Assembly: GCA_036971475.1 (NCBI GenBank)
Contig: JBAIZL010000001.1
Span: 286,650,425 to 286,714,424, forward strand
DNA from: Prosapia bicincta
Taxonomy: Eukaryota; Arthropoda; Insecta; Hemiptera; Cercopidae
Reading direction: 5' to 3'
Length of the DNA stretch: 64,000 bases
How positions within the stretch are numbered: position 1 is the first letter of the stretch; each line of letters begins with the position of its first letter. Both the position numbers and the translations under genes were made by a program. Shown piece after piece: positions 48,352 through 58,892 of the stretch. The notes beneath the pieces were generated by a model. That model was not told the origin of the DNA. It was given only the letters and a program-made list of their open reading frames with translations, and searched no databases.

Positions 48352-48560
48352 TGTACGAAGATGTGAGTTATGAAGAAGTGCCAACGTTTGTAAGTGACGA
48401 AAGTTTTGTACCTGTTAGTGATCATTTTGGACCAGATTATTCTACAGAAGGTGAATTCCAGGAAAGAAGAACAATTTTAGCTGATGGAGGAGTGCAATTT
48501 GGTGTCACTGCATTGGCGTTTGATAGTCAGGAAGAACTGCTTTGGATGGGAAATCAAGGC
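48352..48560 (+). CDS. PAN2: PAN2 exon (N-terminal part with start of WD40 region)
   Basis: It lies between acceptor TTTTTGTTCAG (48351) and donor GGC|GTGAGT (48561). Two leading bases and 69 codons follow. The first part is acidic ([26 protein letters not shown]). The end, [20 protein letters not shown], matches the conserved start of the PAN2 WD40 domain (human counterpart HFDLHEEMLWVGSHGG, as I recall it). The following GHVTSYYG block is expected in the next exon, which I do not find before 51.2 kb; the next intron would then contain the BEL tandem. PAN2 shortens poly(A) tails together with PAN3. Confidence 0.75.
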
Positions 48561-50517
48561 GTGAGTAGCTATTACTTTTAGTTTCTGACAGGAGCTGTCA
48601 GATTTATTGTGTGGAGTCTGTTTTTATTAACATTTCCTAACCTTTTAGTAAAAATTAGATATTGAATTTTTTAAATATCAAATTAACATTATTTGGACTA
48701 AAATTGCCAATTTTTGGCATAATATTATACTAAAGTGTTTAATTCAACTTATAATATTAGTATAGCTTTAATATTTTTGGTTATATTGTGTAAAATAATA
48801 TATGCTGTAAAATTAAAAATACATTTTTATTTATTTATTAATATTTTGAGTCTCTTTGTTATCTTTTTATTTGGATCTAAGTCTTTTTTTATAAAGTTGT
48901 TTGTGGTTTTGAACAATTATCCAAAATATCGTAAGTGTTGTAAACATTTACCAGTTATTTTAAACCACTAAAGTTTTTAAAGCGATATCCCAGTGTCTGT
49001 ACAATCTTTCGACTTAAACCAATGTACTATAAATGTCTGAGGCTTTGTGTGCAATATGTCTTCTGAAGTTATTTCTTAATCTTTTATTACTAAGAATTAT
49101 ATACATTACAATATAAATTTAAACGAGTAAATTTTATGGCAAGAAATCGAGTTTTGAAAAGAAAACTCAAGAAATTAAATACATGTAAAAAGTTGTGATT
49201 CATAGGCGATTAGATATTATAATAATTTTATAATGAATTTATAACAAAGATATATATTAAATCTTCTCCCTATTTTCAAAATAATCTTTAAGAGTATTTC
49301 AATAATCATATATCTTTAAAATGGCAGGAACTTTTTAAGGAATTTTTTTAATCAAAACTTTTGAAAGTTGTGTGTAATGAAACCCTGCAAGGTTGTGCTA
49401 TAACATAAAAATAAATGTAAAAAAAGGTATCAAAATTGGACTAAAAAAAATTTATTTTACAGTATTATATTTACCAAAATTATACAATAAAAACATATCA
49501 AAAAATTTTTTTAAATAATTGTGTTATGAGAAAAAAAATTTTCCCTGTGTTAAAACAACTAAAGTTGAAATGCTAGAAAGAACAATAAACATTTTTTAGC
49601 CATTATAAGCAATAATTCATGTACCTAGTTTCTGTGTAGAAAATATGTGACACTGCAGTAAGTTTTCTCATCATATTTGCTAACAAAAGCTATTGTGTGT
49701 GGTGAAATCCACATATATCACGTTACCAATTACTATTATTTGAAACTTATGTTAAGTCATAAGATCATAATTACAGTATGTAAGCCTTTAAAAATGTTGA
49801 TTTATTTCTAATAATACCTATCTCAACACTGGGTGAACTTTTGTGACAAACTTGTTTTGGACAAACAAAAAAAAAAGATCCTATGTTTGATCAAACACTT
49901 GAAAATGTTTGCTGTACTTATTCTGATATTATTTGTTGGCCAAAACATAGGGTTTGCTATAAATTTCCCAGTAATATTAATGTCGTGATGCACTTTTTGG
50001 CATTGGCCTGTAAACAGATGGCTCAGACTCGGAAGCAAATACATTGATTTCTGCATCAAATAACGGATTATCAATCTTATTCATTATAATCAGTCATTGT
50101 TTTGGACTACTTTTATTTCATATGTTTTTTTTGCAATACATTCACCATACATAACAAAATCCTCATAAACTGATGACCTTTTCTTAACTTTAAAATAAAA
50201 AGCCTTCATCCTATATACCTCATCTCTTTAAACAAATCATTTCTCTTGTTTTGGTTTTCGGTAGTTTTCATCTTTTACATTCCACAACAAGCTATGTTTC
50301 TCATACAACTTTATCCGCATGATTAGATTTTCTTTGACCAATTGTTTTTTTTATGCCATTTCAAACACACTGAATGGAGAACTACAATTCAGTTAACAAA
50401 TGCTCTCTTCACCTATACAAGTTTAATATTTCAATGACTTGAAAACAAAGACATATCCTAAAAACACAACCACTATTACATTTTAATCAACCAAACAAAC
50501 TATCAATAATTAAAGAA
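48561..50517. other. no further exon found; probable PAN2 intron 2
   Basis: AT-rich throughout, with a donor at its left end. Short frames at 48735-48971 plus and 49823-50074 minus have no domain. Confidence 0.4.
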
Positions 50518-50639
50518 TAATTAAAGAATAAAAATATGGTACAATTCACAAATATATTTTAATTTTTTATTTCATACGCGTTTCAACAACTAATTTGTCA
50601 TCATCGTCAGTGAAAATACACAAATCAAATTAACTAAAA

Positions 50640-50717
<78 letters not shown>

Positions 50718-50780
50718 CATAACCAAAGATTTAACAAAAGTGAAAACGTTTTTACTTTTGTTAAAACTTTATAGGTTATG

Positions 50781-50825
<45 letters not shown>

Positions 50826-50944
50826 AAATTTATTTGATTTGTGTATTTTCACTTAGGGTGACGACAAATTAGTCGTTGAAACGCGTATGAAATAAAAAAT
50901 TAAAATATATTTGTGAGTTGTACCATATTTTTATTCTTTAATTA
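50518..50944. mobile_element. foldback unit with hammerhead motif and two internal (TA)n runs
   Basis: Outer arms AATTAAAGAATAAAAATATG to about 50640, and the inverse from about 50823 to 50944. (TA)n occupies 50643-50713 and 50784-50822, around a central palindrome (TTAAACATAACC/GGTTATGTTTAA and AACAAAAGT/ACTTTTGTT). The left arm carries an intact hammerhead on the minus strand. The right copy is mutated in the core (CTTAGGG). Confidence 0.7.
50570..50615 (-). ncRNA. type I hammerhead ribozyme motif
   Basis: On the minus strand: helix I TTTCA (50611-50615) with TGAAA (50570-50574), core CTGACGA (50604-50610), helix II GATGAC/GTTGTT with wobble pairs, GAAA (50581-50584), helix III AC-GC-GT, cleavage predicted after the A at 50575. 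The right arm restores helix II as GACGAC/GTCGTT, a covariation-like change. Confidence 0.55.
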
Positions 50945-51231
50945 TAACTTTCACTCACAAACCAGCTCGAATATTATTTATTAAAACTATCAATAGTTCA
51001 AATAGAGAGGAAATATTTAGGCTGGATAAACGTAGCAGCTGTCTTTCAGGAATTGTAGAATATTTAGTCTGGAAACATGTCAACACTGACTAAACACAGA
51101 CTAAATATTCAACAAAAAAACTGTTAGGAGAAATACCAACAAACTTATTTGGCTAACAAATTTACCAAGTGTGGATTAATATTTATAAATTTATAGTGCA
51201 ATCAATGAAATTTTGTTGTCCTTTTCATAAT
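50945..51231. other. flank of the BEL tandem
   Basis: AT-rich; ends CATAAT before the LTR. A target duplication cannot be checked because the other end is outside the window. Confidence 0.4.
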
Positions 51232-52044
51232 TGAAGCGACTGGCGCTTAGCTAAAATGAGAAGGAAACGAGGTTCGAGAAAGATCCGAAATAATACAATC
51301 GAAATGTGAGTAACAATAATAAGCTGCGGCAAAGTGCCTTACTTCAATCGCTGAGCACGCAATTACGAAAGTTTGAAAGCCCTAATGGGCTCCGTACGAG
51401 CACATTTAATAAAGGAATAATTCGCACTGAATTTACACATAAATGAATTCTTAGTACTTAAGCTTATGCAGCACTTACCCTCGTGGAGCAAGAAAGGGCA
51501 AAATTGAAGTGGTCGTAGATCTCGTAGCTGTAGAAGTCCTGGGTACCCAGTTCGTAGGAATCCTGGCCAGGCGAGGTCACACTAGAACTTAAACGAGAAG
51601 TCAATAAGCTGCATTTAAAATCCTAAAGTCATTTAATAACTATGGCGCGTAACGGCACAAAGGATCTTACAAACGGCGATTGTAAATTAAAGTCAATAAT
51701 CCGCAAATAACTTATATAATAACGCGGTCGCACTAACACACATTAAGACGAACAGTTTAAATGCTTATACGAGGTTTTCACGGTCGAAACCGGCACTTTG
51801 CACATGTTGTGCAATTTTACGCCACGAGGTACTTTAACGAGGCTGTTAACCGTACGACAGTTCCGAGACAACGGGCGACTAACTTTACGGAAAATGCGAG
51901 CTAAGGGAGTGGGGATCAAGCCACAGAAAATCAATACTTCAAATCATACATCGATTGGCAGATCGGACATCACGTGACCATTACTGTACAGGCCAGCTGA
52001 GCATTTGAATGTAGGCCGCGAAACTTCGAGCGCTGACTCGAACA
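51232..52044 (-). repeat. BEL LTR, left copy
   Basis: On the plus strand it starts TGAAGCGACTGG and ends CTCGAACA. Offset to the middle LTR is 6680. Confidence 0.9.
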
Positions 52045-52046
52045 TA

Positions 52047-52055
52047 CCGCCCACC
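52047..52055 (-). other. BEL polypurine tract (candidate)
   Basis: The minus strand reads GGTGGGCGG two bases before the LTR start TGTTCGAG. It is pyrimidine-interrupted but in the right place. Confidence 0.4.
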
Positions 52056-52212
52056 AAAACGAATGTTTTTAATCCGCCAGGTGGGTATAGGGCGAAGAAC
52101 TATTTAAGCACCGGAAACCGAGGGTGCCGAAGAAAATAGCAGGGGGAAACGAAGGAAAAACAAGAGAAACAAAAGGAAGGGGCAAGAGTGCCGAAGAAAC
52201 CAAAGGTGAAAC

Positions 52213-55200
52213 TCAATGCTGCAGCGGAAAGCCAACAAGCTTGTGGACAGGTCGCTTCAGCTGGCCGTGCGAGGTTTTGACAGTAGCTACACGGGATACT
52301 TGGTCGGGTCCAGGATGTAGATGTATGATCCGACCCATAGGCCAATGAAGGGGGCTCGGATGCTCTCCAATGATGAAGACGAGTTGATCCTCCTGAAGCG
52401 GTGAGGAGTTCTTGTGCCACTTGCGGTGTTGAATCTGCGAATGCAGGTACTGAGTAGACCAAGTCTTCCAGAAACGGTTGGTCATTTGCTGAATCATGGA
52501 CCAACGAGATTTAAGAGGCGGTTCGGGGTAACATCTCTCCGGAAGTGCAAGGAGCGGTCGTCCAATAAGAAAATGTCCGGGAGTGAGGAAAGACGATCCT
52601 TCGCTGGGGTCAGGCGAAACCTCGAAAATAGGGCGACTGTTAAGAATAGCCTCTATCCGGGTAAACAACGTAGACAATTCCTCAGGGTTTAATACCGTAT
52701 TACCAATCGTGCGGTGCATAAGTCCTTTAGCGGATTTGACGGCAGCCTCCCAAAGTCCGCCGAAATGTGGTGCGGCTGGAGGGTTGAAGTGCCATTCAAT
52801 GCGTTGGTCGGCGAGTTTGCGCTTGATAAGCGATTTCGAGTGGTCAAGCAGTTGATAGACCTCACTCAGGCGGTTCGCGGCTCCAACAAAATTCGTGCCG
52901 TTGTCAGAATAAATATCAGAGGGTAGCCCTCGTCTTGACGTGAAACGGTGTAAAGCTGCGAGAAAGGCATCGGTGGATAGGTCGGATACCATCTCCAAGT
53001 GCACAGCCTTAGTAGCCATGCAGACAAATAGACAAAGATAAGATTTTAAAAGCTTCGAGGTACGCAAATGATTTGCCTTTGTGTCAAAGGGTCCAGCGAA
53101 ATCAATTCCCACCCTGCAGAAAGGCGGCGATGGAGTGACTCTAGATGATGGTAAAGCAGCCATCATAGGTGGACGAGGCTTAGATTGCAGACGGAAACAC
53201 CGCATGCACGCATGAATGCGTTGTCGAAGTAAGGAGCGTAACGCAATAATCCAAAATTCGCCGTTAATCAGCGCTTGAGTGGTGCGCGGTCCGGCATGTA
53301 AGGCTAACTTGTGGTAATGATCGCAGATCAAGTTGACGTACTGATGATGTTTAGGAAGCAGAAGGGGGTGCTTAGATTCATACGACATCTCAGAATGATT
53401 AAGTCTTCCGCCCACCCTGAGTAAGCCCTGGGCGTCGACAAATGGCGTTAGGCTGCGGAGCGGATCGATGATTTGAGCGCCACGACGGAGCCGTTGCAAT
53501 GTTGCGCTGAAGGCCAGCTCTTGTATGAGCTTGACGCAGAGATCTCTGGCGTTACTTAACTCCTGCACCGAAGGCGTAGTAAATGAAGTTTTACTCAAGG
53601 CGACTTTGGCCTTGTAGCGGGTGTTATGACCGTGGTTAGTAGTCTGGCCTTTACGACGGCAATTATTCACAAACCGCAGGACGTAAGCGAAAACACGGTG
53701 AAGAGTAATTAAGTTCGAATGTCGTTCTATAGTTGTCAATAGTCGATTAGGCTCTTGAACGGCCGTACATAGCAGTCTAGGTTCAGATTTATGTTCGGTC
53801 TGGTCCGGGTTAAGGCCGGTCGGTTTAGACAAATGCCACGCAGTAGGACATTGTAGCGCCCATGGTGGGCCGTGCCACCACAGCGGATGTTCAGCAAGCT
53901 GGTTAGGTAGACACCCACGGGAAGCAACGTCCGCGGGGTTATCAGCAGTCGAGACATGGAACCAACGGTCCATGGAGGTATTTGAAACGATTTCAGTGAC
54001 GCGGTTGGCAGTAAAAGTCTTCAATAAATAAGGCGGGGTGTTGATCCAATACAACACAATTTCAGAATCGGTGAAGAAAAACGTCTCGGCGTCAGACACA
54101 AAATTCAAAACGGGCTGAACGGACTTGTAGAGTTTGGCCAGCAAGACTGCGCCACAAAGCTCCATGCGAGGTATGGTGATCGGTTTAACTGGAGCTACCC
54201 TGCTCTTAGCCTTCAGAATGCTAACGGTAACGACTCCATTCCATTCGGTTCTCAAATATATAGCTGCTGCGTATCCAGCTTCGGAAGCATCGCAAAACCC
54301 TAACAGGTGATGCTTGGCAGCTCGTGTGCCAACGTGTCGAGGTATTTGGATAGAAGACAAACTGGCGAATTGAACAATGAAGCTGTCCCATTGATTTAGA
54401 AGCGCGGTTGGCAAAGGTTCATCCCATGATAACCTTTCGAGCCACAAACGTTTGAGAAAGCATTTAATCCATAAAGTAATAGGCGTTAAGAAGCCAAGCG
54501 GGTCGAAAGTCCGAGCGACATAAGATAGTATGGTGCGTTTCGTAGGCACCGAAACGAAATTCTGACTCTGGTAGGAGAACGAGTCCGAGGTGGGATTCCA
54601 TTGCAGTCCCAGTATTTTGATGGCGGTAGAATCGTCCTGGAACAGTAGCGGGTTCTCCAGATGAGCGGAAGGTAGCGTTGACAATAGTGCAGGATCACTT
54701 GATGACCATTTCCTGAGTGCCAGGCCGGCGAGTGCGAAAATGTTAATGAGCTGCTGTATCAATTCCTTGGCATCTTCGGGTGTATCGGCGCCAGTGACAA
54801 CATCATCAACATAAGTCTGCTGAAGTATTGCTTGCGACGCGGCAGGGTATCGGCTACCTTCGTCCTTTACGAGTTGTTCAAGCGTCCGCAACGCTAAATA
54901 CGCAGACGGGGTTAGTCCGTACGTGACAGTAGCTAACTCGTATTCCACAAGCGGAGATTGAGGCGTCGGTCGGTATAATATGTGCTGATGACAGCGATCA
55001 GCTGGGCGCACGGCAATTTGTCGGTACATCATTTTAAGATCAGCACAAACGGCGTGAACATACAGGCGAAAGGAAATGATGACGTTAGACAGGTCCTTCT
55101 GAAGTTTAGGACCGGAAAGCAATTGCTGATTTAAAGAATTCGCGTTACAATCAGGCGAGGATGCGTTGAATACTACTCGTAACTTAGTAGTAGAACTGGT

Positions 55201-56184
55201 GGTCTTAAAAACACAATGATGCGGGATCAAATAGTTAGAAGTATTAAGTGCGGGGTACATATGACCCAGAGTCATATATTCTGTCATGAATTGATGATAA
55301 TGCCGAGCTACCTCCGGCTGACGACTTAAACGTCGTTCTAAAGCATGATAACTAGCGAGGACAACGTTGCGGTTTGACTTAAGTGCTACAGCGTCAGGTT
55401 TGAAGGGGAGGGCGACAACATATCTCCCGACTTCATCGCGTTCAGTAGTTGTAGTAAACAGGCTTTCACAAAGCTGTTCGTCAGGGCTCAAAGATTTAGC
55501 CTCAGTCACTTCTTCGACTTCCCAAAACCGTCGAATATTGTCATCAATAGACTGTAGCGAGGTAATGAACACTCTAGGTTGATGGGGCATACTATACGGT
55601 ATGGATCCCATAATGACCCAACCTAAACGAGTGTTAAGCGCGGAGGGCTGGCCATGAATGATAGTGCAAGGCCCATTAGTGAGTATTTGGGTGAAAACAT
55701 CTGCCCCCAGTATAATGTCAACACCGGCAGGCGAGTCGAAATGAGGGTCAGCTAAAGGTAGATGCTGGTATTGAGCACTTATTTGAGAGGCTAACCTAGT
55801 AGCCGGCAGCGGGTCAGTAATGTGGTTAAGCACGGCGGCTTCAGTAGTTAGCATTACACCAGGGTCATGCCTCGAGAATAAAATCAACGTAACGTAGTCG
55901 TGGATACGTGTGGTCTTGGCGGCGACACCAATCAAAGACATATTTGAACTCCGAGTAGGTAGGCTCAGCAGGACGCTTGCTTTCTTAGTAATGGCAGATA
56001 TCTGACTGCCGGGGTCGATAATAGCTCTAAAGGAACGAGGTTGACCGTAATGGTCTTGGATGACGATTTGTGCGGTGCCTAACAGGGCGAGAGATTCCTG
56101 AATATTACATGACAGCGAATGAGGTTGAGCTTGAGTATCGGTTGCGCGTCTAGTTGCTGGCCTCGGGTGTCGCGGTGTGACTAG
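52213..56184 (-). CDS. pol: BEL/Pao pro-pol: protease, reverse transcriptase, RNase H, integrase
   Basis: The frame is open from the codon after the gag UGA. Protease: IIDPGSQIS with the catalytic Asp at 56014-56016, upstream of the first ATG (55941), so starting there would lose the active site. Numbering from that ATG (1242 residues): RT with FNASS, DLKMMYRQI and YVDD at 377-380; RNase H with FCDASEAG at about 549-556 and an MELCGA block; integrase zinc site HHCC at about 865-915; catalytic core GIDFAG (D947), YSDNGTNF (D1013), GGLWEAAVK (E1065); and a C-terminal DUF5641-type domain with RWSMIQQ, FWKTWSTQYL and WPMGRI. All key residues are present. It is probably translated by readthrough as a Gag-Pol polyprotein. 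Confidence 0.9.
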   Translation of the reverse strand, partial: LVTPRHPRPATRRATDTQAQPHSLSCNIQESLALLGTAQIVIQDHYGQPRSFRAIIDPGSQISAITKKASVLLSLPTRSSNMSLIGVAAKTTRIHDYVTLILFSRHDPGVMLTTEAAVLNHITDPLPATRLASQISAQYQHLPLADPHFDSPAGVDIILGADVFTQILTNGPCTIIHGQPSALNTRLGWVIMGSIPYSMPHQPRVFITSLQSIDDNIRRFWEVEEVTEAKSLSPDEQLCESLFTTTTERDEVGRYVVALPFKPDAVALKSNRNVVLASYHALERRLSRQPEVARHYHQFMTEYMTLGHMYPALNTSNYLIPHHCVFKTTSSTTKLRVVFNASSPDCNANSLNQQLLSGPKLQKDLSNVIISFRLYVHAVCADLKMMYRQIAVRPADRCHQHILYRPTPQSPLVEYELATVTYGLTPSAYLALRTLEQLVKDEGSRYPAASQAILQQTYVDDVVTGADTPEDAKELIQQLINIFALAGLALRKWSSSDPALLSTLPSAHLENPLLFQDDSTAIKILGLQWNPTSDSFSYQSQNFVSVPTKRTILSYVARTFDPLGFLTPITLWIKCFLKRLWLERLSWDEPLPTALLNQWDSFIVQFASLSSIQIPRHVGTRAAKHHLLGFCDASEAGYAAAIYLRTEWNGVVTVSILKAKSRVAPVKPITIPRMELCGAVLLAKLYKSVQPVLNFVSDAETFFFTDSEIVLYWINTPPYLLKTFTANRVTEIVSNTSMDRWFHVSTADNPADVASRGCLPNQLAEHPLWWHGPPWALQCPTAWHLSKPTGLNPDQTEHKSEPRLLCTAVQEPNRLLTTIERHSNLITLHRVFAYVLRFVNNCRRKGQTTNHGHNTRYKAKVALSKTSFTTPSVQELSNARDLCVKLIQELAFSATLQRLRRGAQIIDPLRSLTPFVDAQGLLRVGGRLNHSEMSYESKHPLLLPKHHQYVNLICDHYHKLALHAGPRTTQALINGEFWIIALRSLLRQRIHACMRCFRLQSKPRPPMMAALPSSRVTPSPPFCRVGIDFAGPFDTKANHLRTSKLLKSYLCLFVCMATKAVHLEMVSDLSTDAFLAALHRFTSRRGLPSDIYSDNGTNFVGAANRLSEVYQLLDHSKSLIKRKLADQRIEWHFNPPAAPHFGGLWEAAVKSAKGLMHRTIGNTVLNPEELSTLFTRIEAILNSRPIFEVSPDPSEGSSFLTPGHFLIGRPLLALPERCYPEPPLKSRWSMIQQMTNRFWKTWSTQYLHSQIQHRKWHKNSSPLQEDQLVFIIGEHPSPLHWPMGRIIHLHPGPDQVSRVATVKTSHGQLKRPVHKLVGFPLQH

Positions 56185-56187
56185 TCA
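56182..56187 (-). promoter_or_regulatory. stop-codon readthrough context UGA-CUA between gag and pol
   Basis: The minus strand reads CAA CAA TGA CTA GTC. gag and pol are in the same frame and the 81 codons after the stop are open. UGA followed by CUA is a known leaky context in several viruses. TGACTAGTCA is also a 10-bp palindrome. The same site is at 62852-62857 in copy 2. Confidence 0.7.
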
Positions 56188-57663
56188 TTGTTGTGACGGC
56201 GGGTTGTTATGTAACAAAGTATGGTGTGCCTCGTTGCACTGCTTGCAGCGTTGGCTGGACTTACATTTAGCTTGGAAATGTGAGCCAAGACAATTGAAGC
56301 ACCGTTGTAGTCTCATGATGGCATCCTGGCGTGCCGCAGAAGGCAATTCGAGAAAGGATTGACAGTCAATGATGCGATGTCCTTCTCCGCAATAATAACA
56401 CATGCCTGCGTGTGTCGTAGAAACATGGGATTGATTCATGTGAAGCGGTGGTAATCGGTGACGGAATACTGACATCCTAGGAGTGTTCATAACAGGAGGT
56501 ATATTTACGGGGCGCGGCCCGTTGAATGGCCGTGTAGGGCCTGACGCAGCACGTCTGGGCTCGTATACATATTGCGTAGCCTTAGGTGTAATAGAATTGT
56601 CGGGCGAAACCGAAGGCTGGACGATTGTACTATGTGCCGTGTTAAGGTTAGGTTCCAGTTGGTCAAAATTTAAATCACGGGCCCCTTGCGAATCAGACTC
56701 ATTCACTGACGACACCAGTATGCGGGGTTGTTGAGCAGCTCTCGCGCTCGTAGAAGCTGCGGCAGGCGGTTGATCCAACAACTCTAAAGCCCTGGCCTGT
56801 TCCGTTATAAAATCATTCAACAGTTTGTACGTAGGCATACGATTTGTGCCTAGCCTCGTTTCAAAATTTAATCTAGTCTGGGGGTCCAAGTTATTAATGG
56901 ACATCTGAAAAAGCAGGAAATCAGCCAAATCATCTAGCTGGATAACCTTCAACGCACACACAGCGTTTGAATGCGCGGTCAAGAAGCGGTTTAATTCAGT
57001 TTGCGAAGCATTCTTAATTGGTTTAAAGTCTTGAATCATTTTAAAATAGTGGTCAGCCAAACGGCGTGGGTTAGCGTACCGATTGCGCAAAGCTTGATAT
57101 GCAATGCTGTAATTTTGTTCAGATATTACCAAGCCTGTGACAATTGCTAAAGCGTCGCCTTTAAGTACCGATTTCAAATATTGGAATTTCTGTATATCAC
57201 TAAGACTGTCGTTGCAATGGACTATTGAATCGTACATCGTTATAAAGTCCGTCCAGTCACTGTTGTTTCCTGAAAAAATAGGTAACGCAAGACTAGGGAG
57301 GTTAGGTGAACCTACAGCTGATTTGACGGGCGAGGTTGATGTCACCTCTGCCTTGATAAGGTTAGGATATTTTGCTAACATGGGCAAATACACGTCCTGA
57401 AATTGTCTTTTGATATTAAACGCACTTTCAGCTAAACTTGCCACCTGGGTGGCGAACGTTTGTTCTAATATCTCATAAGTATCCACGAAATTGGCCTGAA
57501 TGCGTCTTATTTCCCGAGCGATGCCTTCCGGCATCCCTTTATCGTCAAGAAGGGTTTGTACTTGTTCCAAATCATTTAATATATTTTTTAATTTAGCGAG
57601 GTAATATTCAGTATTAATTGCCATCATAAATAATTTAATAAAGTTCACAAATAAACACAACAC
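56185..57663 (-). CDS. gag: BEL/Pao Gag
   Basis: The frame is 492 codons. The likely start is one of the Met at residues 13-14 (about 57627 or 57624), giving MAINTEYYLAKL. Residues about 120-270 match the DUF1759 capsid-type domain (LPIFSGNNSDWTDF, SDIQKFQYLKSVLKGDA, ALRNRYANPRRLADHYF). The C-terminus has three zinc knuckles: CYYCGEGHRIIDC from residue 422, CFNCLGSHFQAKC, and CKQCNEAHHTLLH. It forms the particle and binds RNA. It ends at a UGA in readthrough context. Between the domains is a Pro/Ser-rich linker. Confidence 0.9.
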   Translation of the reverse strand: MLCLFVNFIKLFMMAINTEYYLAKLKNILNDLEQVQTLLDDKGMPEGIAREIRRIQANFVDTYEILEQTFATQVASLAESAFNIKRQFQDVYLPMLAKYPNLIKAEVTSTSPVKSAVGSPNLPSLALPIFSGNNSDWTDFITMYDSIVHCNDSLSDIQKFQYLKSVLKGDALAIVTGLVISEQNYSIAYQALRNRYANPRRLADHYFKMIQDFKPIKNASQTELNRFLTAHSNAVCALKVIQLDDLADFLLFQMSINNLDPQTRLNFETRLGTNRMPTYKLLNDFITEQARALELLDQPPAAASTSARAAQQPRILVSSVNESDSQGARDLNFDQLEPNLNTAHSTIVQPSVSPDNSITPKATQYVYEPRRAASGPTRPFNGPRPVNIPPVMNTPRMSVFRHRLPPLHMNQSHVSTTHAGMCYYCGEGHRIIDCQSFLELPSAARQDAIMRLQRCFNCLGSHFQAKCKSSQRCKQCNEAHHTLLHNNPPSQQ

Positions 57664-57889
57664 AAATTAATTTCACAAAATTTTTTAAATAGCGGTAAGT
57701 GGACTGTATAGTTTAATAAACGTAAAGTATTTCCTCATCACAAAGCAAATCAAAATCAAGTGACGTATACCTATGACGTCACGTTTCCCGCGCGTGTAAC
57801 TCGCACAAAGGAAATCAGAAATCAAATGTTGCGCAACACTTAGTAAGATTGCATGAATCATATAAATCAAATGAATTTAAATTCAATCT

Positions 57890-57909
57890 ATCCGGCTCGA
57901 AGAGGACCA
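57890..57909 (-). other. BEL primer binding site, tRNA-Tyr-like
   Basis: On the plus strand ATCCGGCTCGAAGAGGACCA precedes AA and the LTR start. It resembles the 3' end of insect tRNA-Tyr (ATCCGGCTCGAAGGACCA, as I recall it) with two extra bases. Another tRNA could match better. Confidence 0.5.
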
Positions 57910-57911
57910 AA

Positions 57912-58724
57912 TGAAGCGACTGGCGCTTAGCTAAAATGAGAAGAAAACGAGGTTCGAGAAAGATCCGAAATAATACAATCGAAATGTGAGTAACAATAAT
58001 AAGCTGCGGCAAAGTGCCTTACTTCAATCGCTGAGCACGCAATTACGAAAGTTTGAAAGCCCTAATGGGCTCCGTACGAGCACATTTAATAAAGGAATAA
58101 TTCGCACTGAATTTACACATAAATGAATTCTTAGTACTTAAGCTTATGCAGCACTTACCCTCGTGGAGCAAGAAAGGGCAAAATTGAAGTGGTCGTAGAT
58201 CTCGTAGCTGTAGAAGTCCTGGGTACCCAGTTCGTAGGAATCCTGGCCAGGCGAGGTCACACTAGAACTTAAACGAGAAGTCAATAAGCTGCATTTAAAA
58301 TCCTAAAGTCATTTAATAACTATGGCGCGTAACGGCACAAAGGATCTTACAAACGGCGATTGTAAATTAAAGTCAATAATCCGCAAATAACTTATATAAT
58401 AACGCGGTCGCACTAACACACATTAAGACGAACAGTTTAAATGCTTATACGAGGTTTTCACGGTCGAAACCGGCACTTTGCACATGTTGTGCAATTTTAC
58501 GCCACGAGGTACTTTAACGAGGCTGTTAACCGTACGACAGTTCCGAGACAACGGGCGACTAACTTTACGGAAAATGCGAGCTAAGGGAGTGGGGATCAAG
58601 CCACAGAAAATCAATACTTCAAATCATACATCGATTGGCAGATCGGACATCACGTGACCATTACTGTACAGGCCAGCTGAGCATTTGAATGTAGGCCGCG
58701 AAACTTCGAGCGCTGACTCGAACA
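57912..58724 (-). repeat. BEL LTR shared by copy 1 and copy 2
   Basis: It acts as 5' LTR of copy 1 and 3' LTR of copy 2: the internal region of copy 2 follows at 58725 just as that of copy 1 follows at 52045. Confidence 0.9.
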
Positions 58725-58892
58725 TACCGCCCACCAAAACGAATGTTTTTAATCCGCCAGGTGGGTATAGGGCGAAGAACTATTTAAGCACCGGAAACCG
58801 AGGGTGCCGAAGAAAATAGCAGGGGGAAACGAAGGAAAAACAAGAGAAACAAAAGGAAGGGGCAAGAGTGCCGAAGAAACCAAAGGTGAAAC

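Larger units (their letters stand above)
51232..58724 (-). mobile_element. BEL/Pao LTR retrotransposon, copy 1 (complete)
   Basis: Minus-strand order: LTR 57912-58724, primer site 57890-57909, gag 57663-56185, pro-pol 56184-52213, purine-rich tract, LTR 51232-52044. LTRs are 813 bp, TG...CA, with one difference noted (51266 G versus 57946 A). No envelope frame is present. Gag and pol share one frame interrupted by a single UGA. Confidence 0.9.

Noticed and set aside
52124..56734. Plus-strand open frames across the BEL element
   Set aside because: They overlap the well-supported minus-strand pol and gag, recur identically in copy 2 only because the DNA is duplicated, and have no domains.
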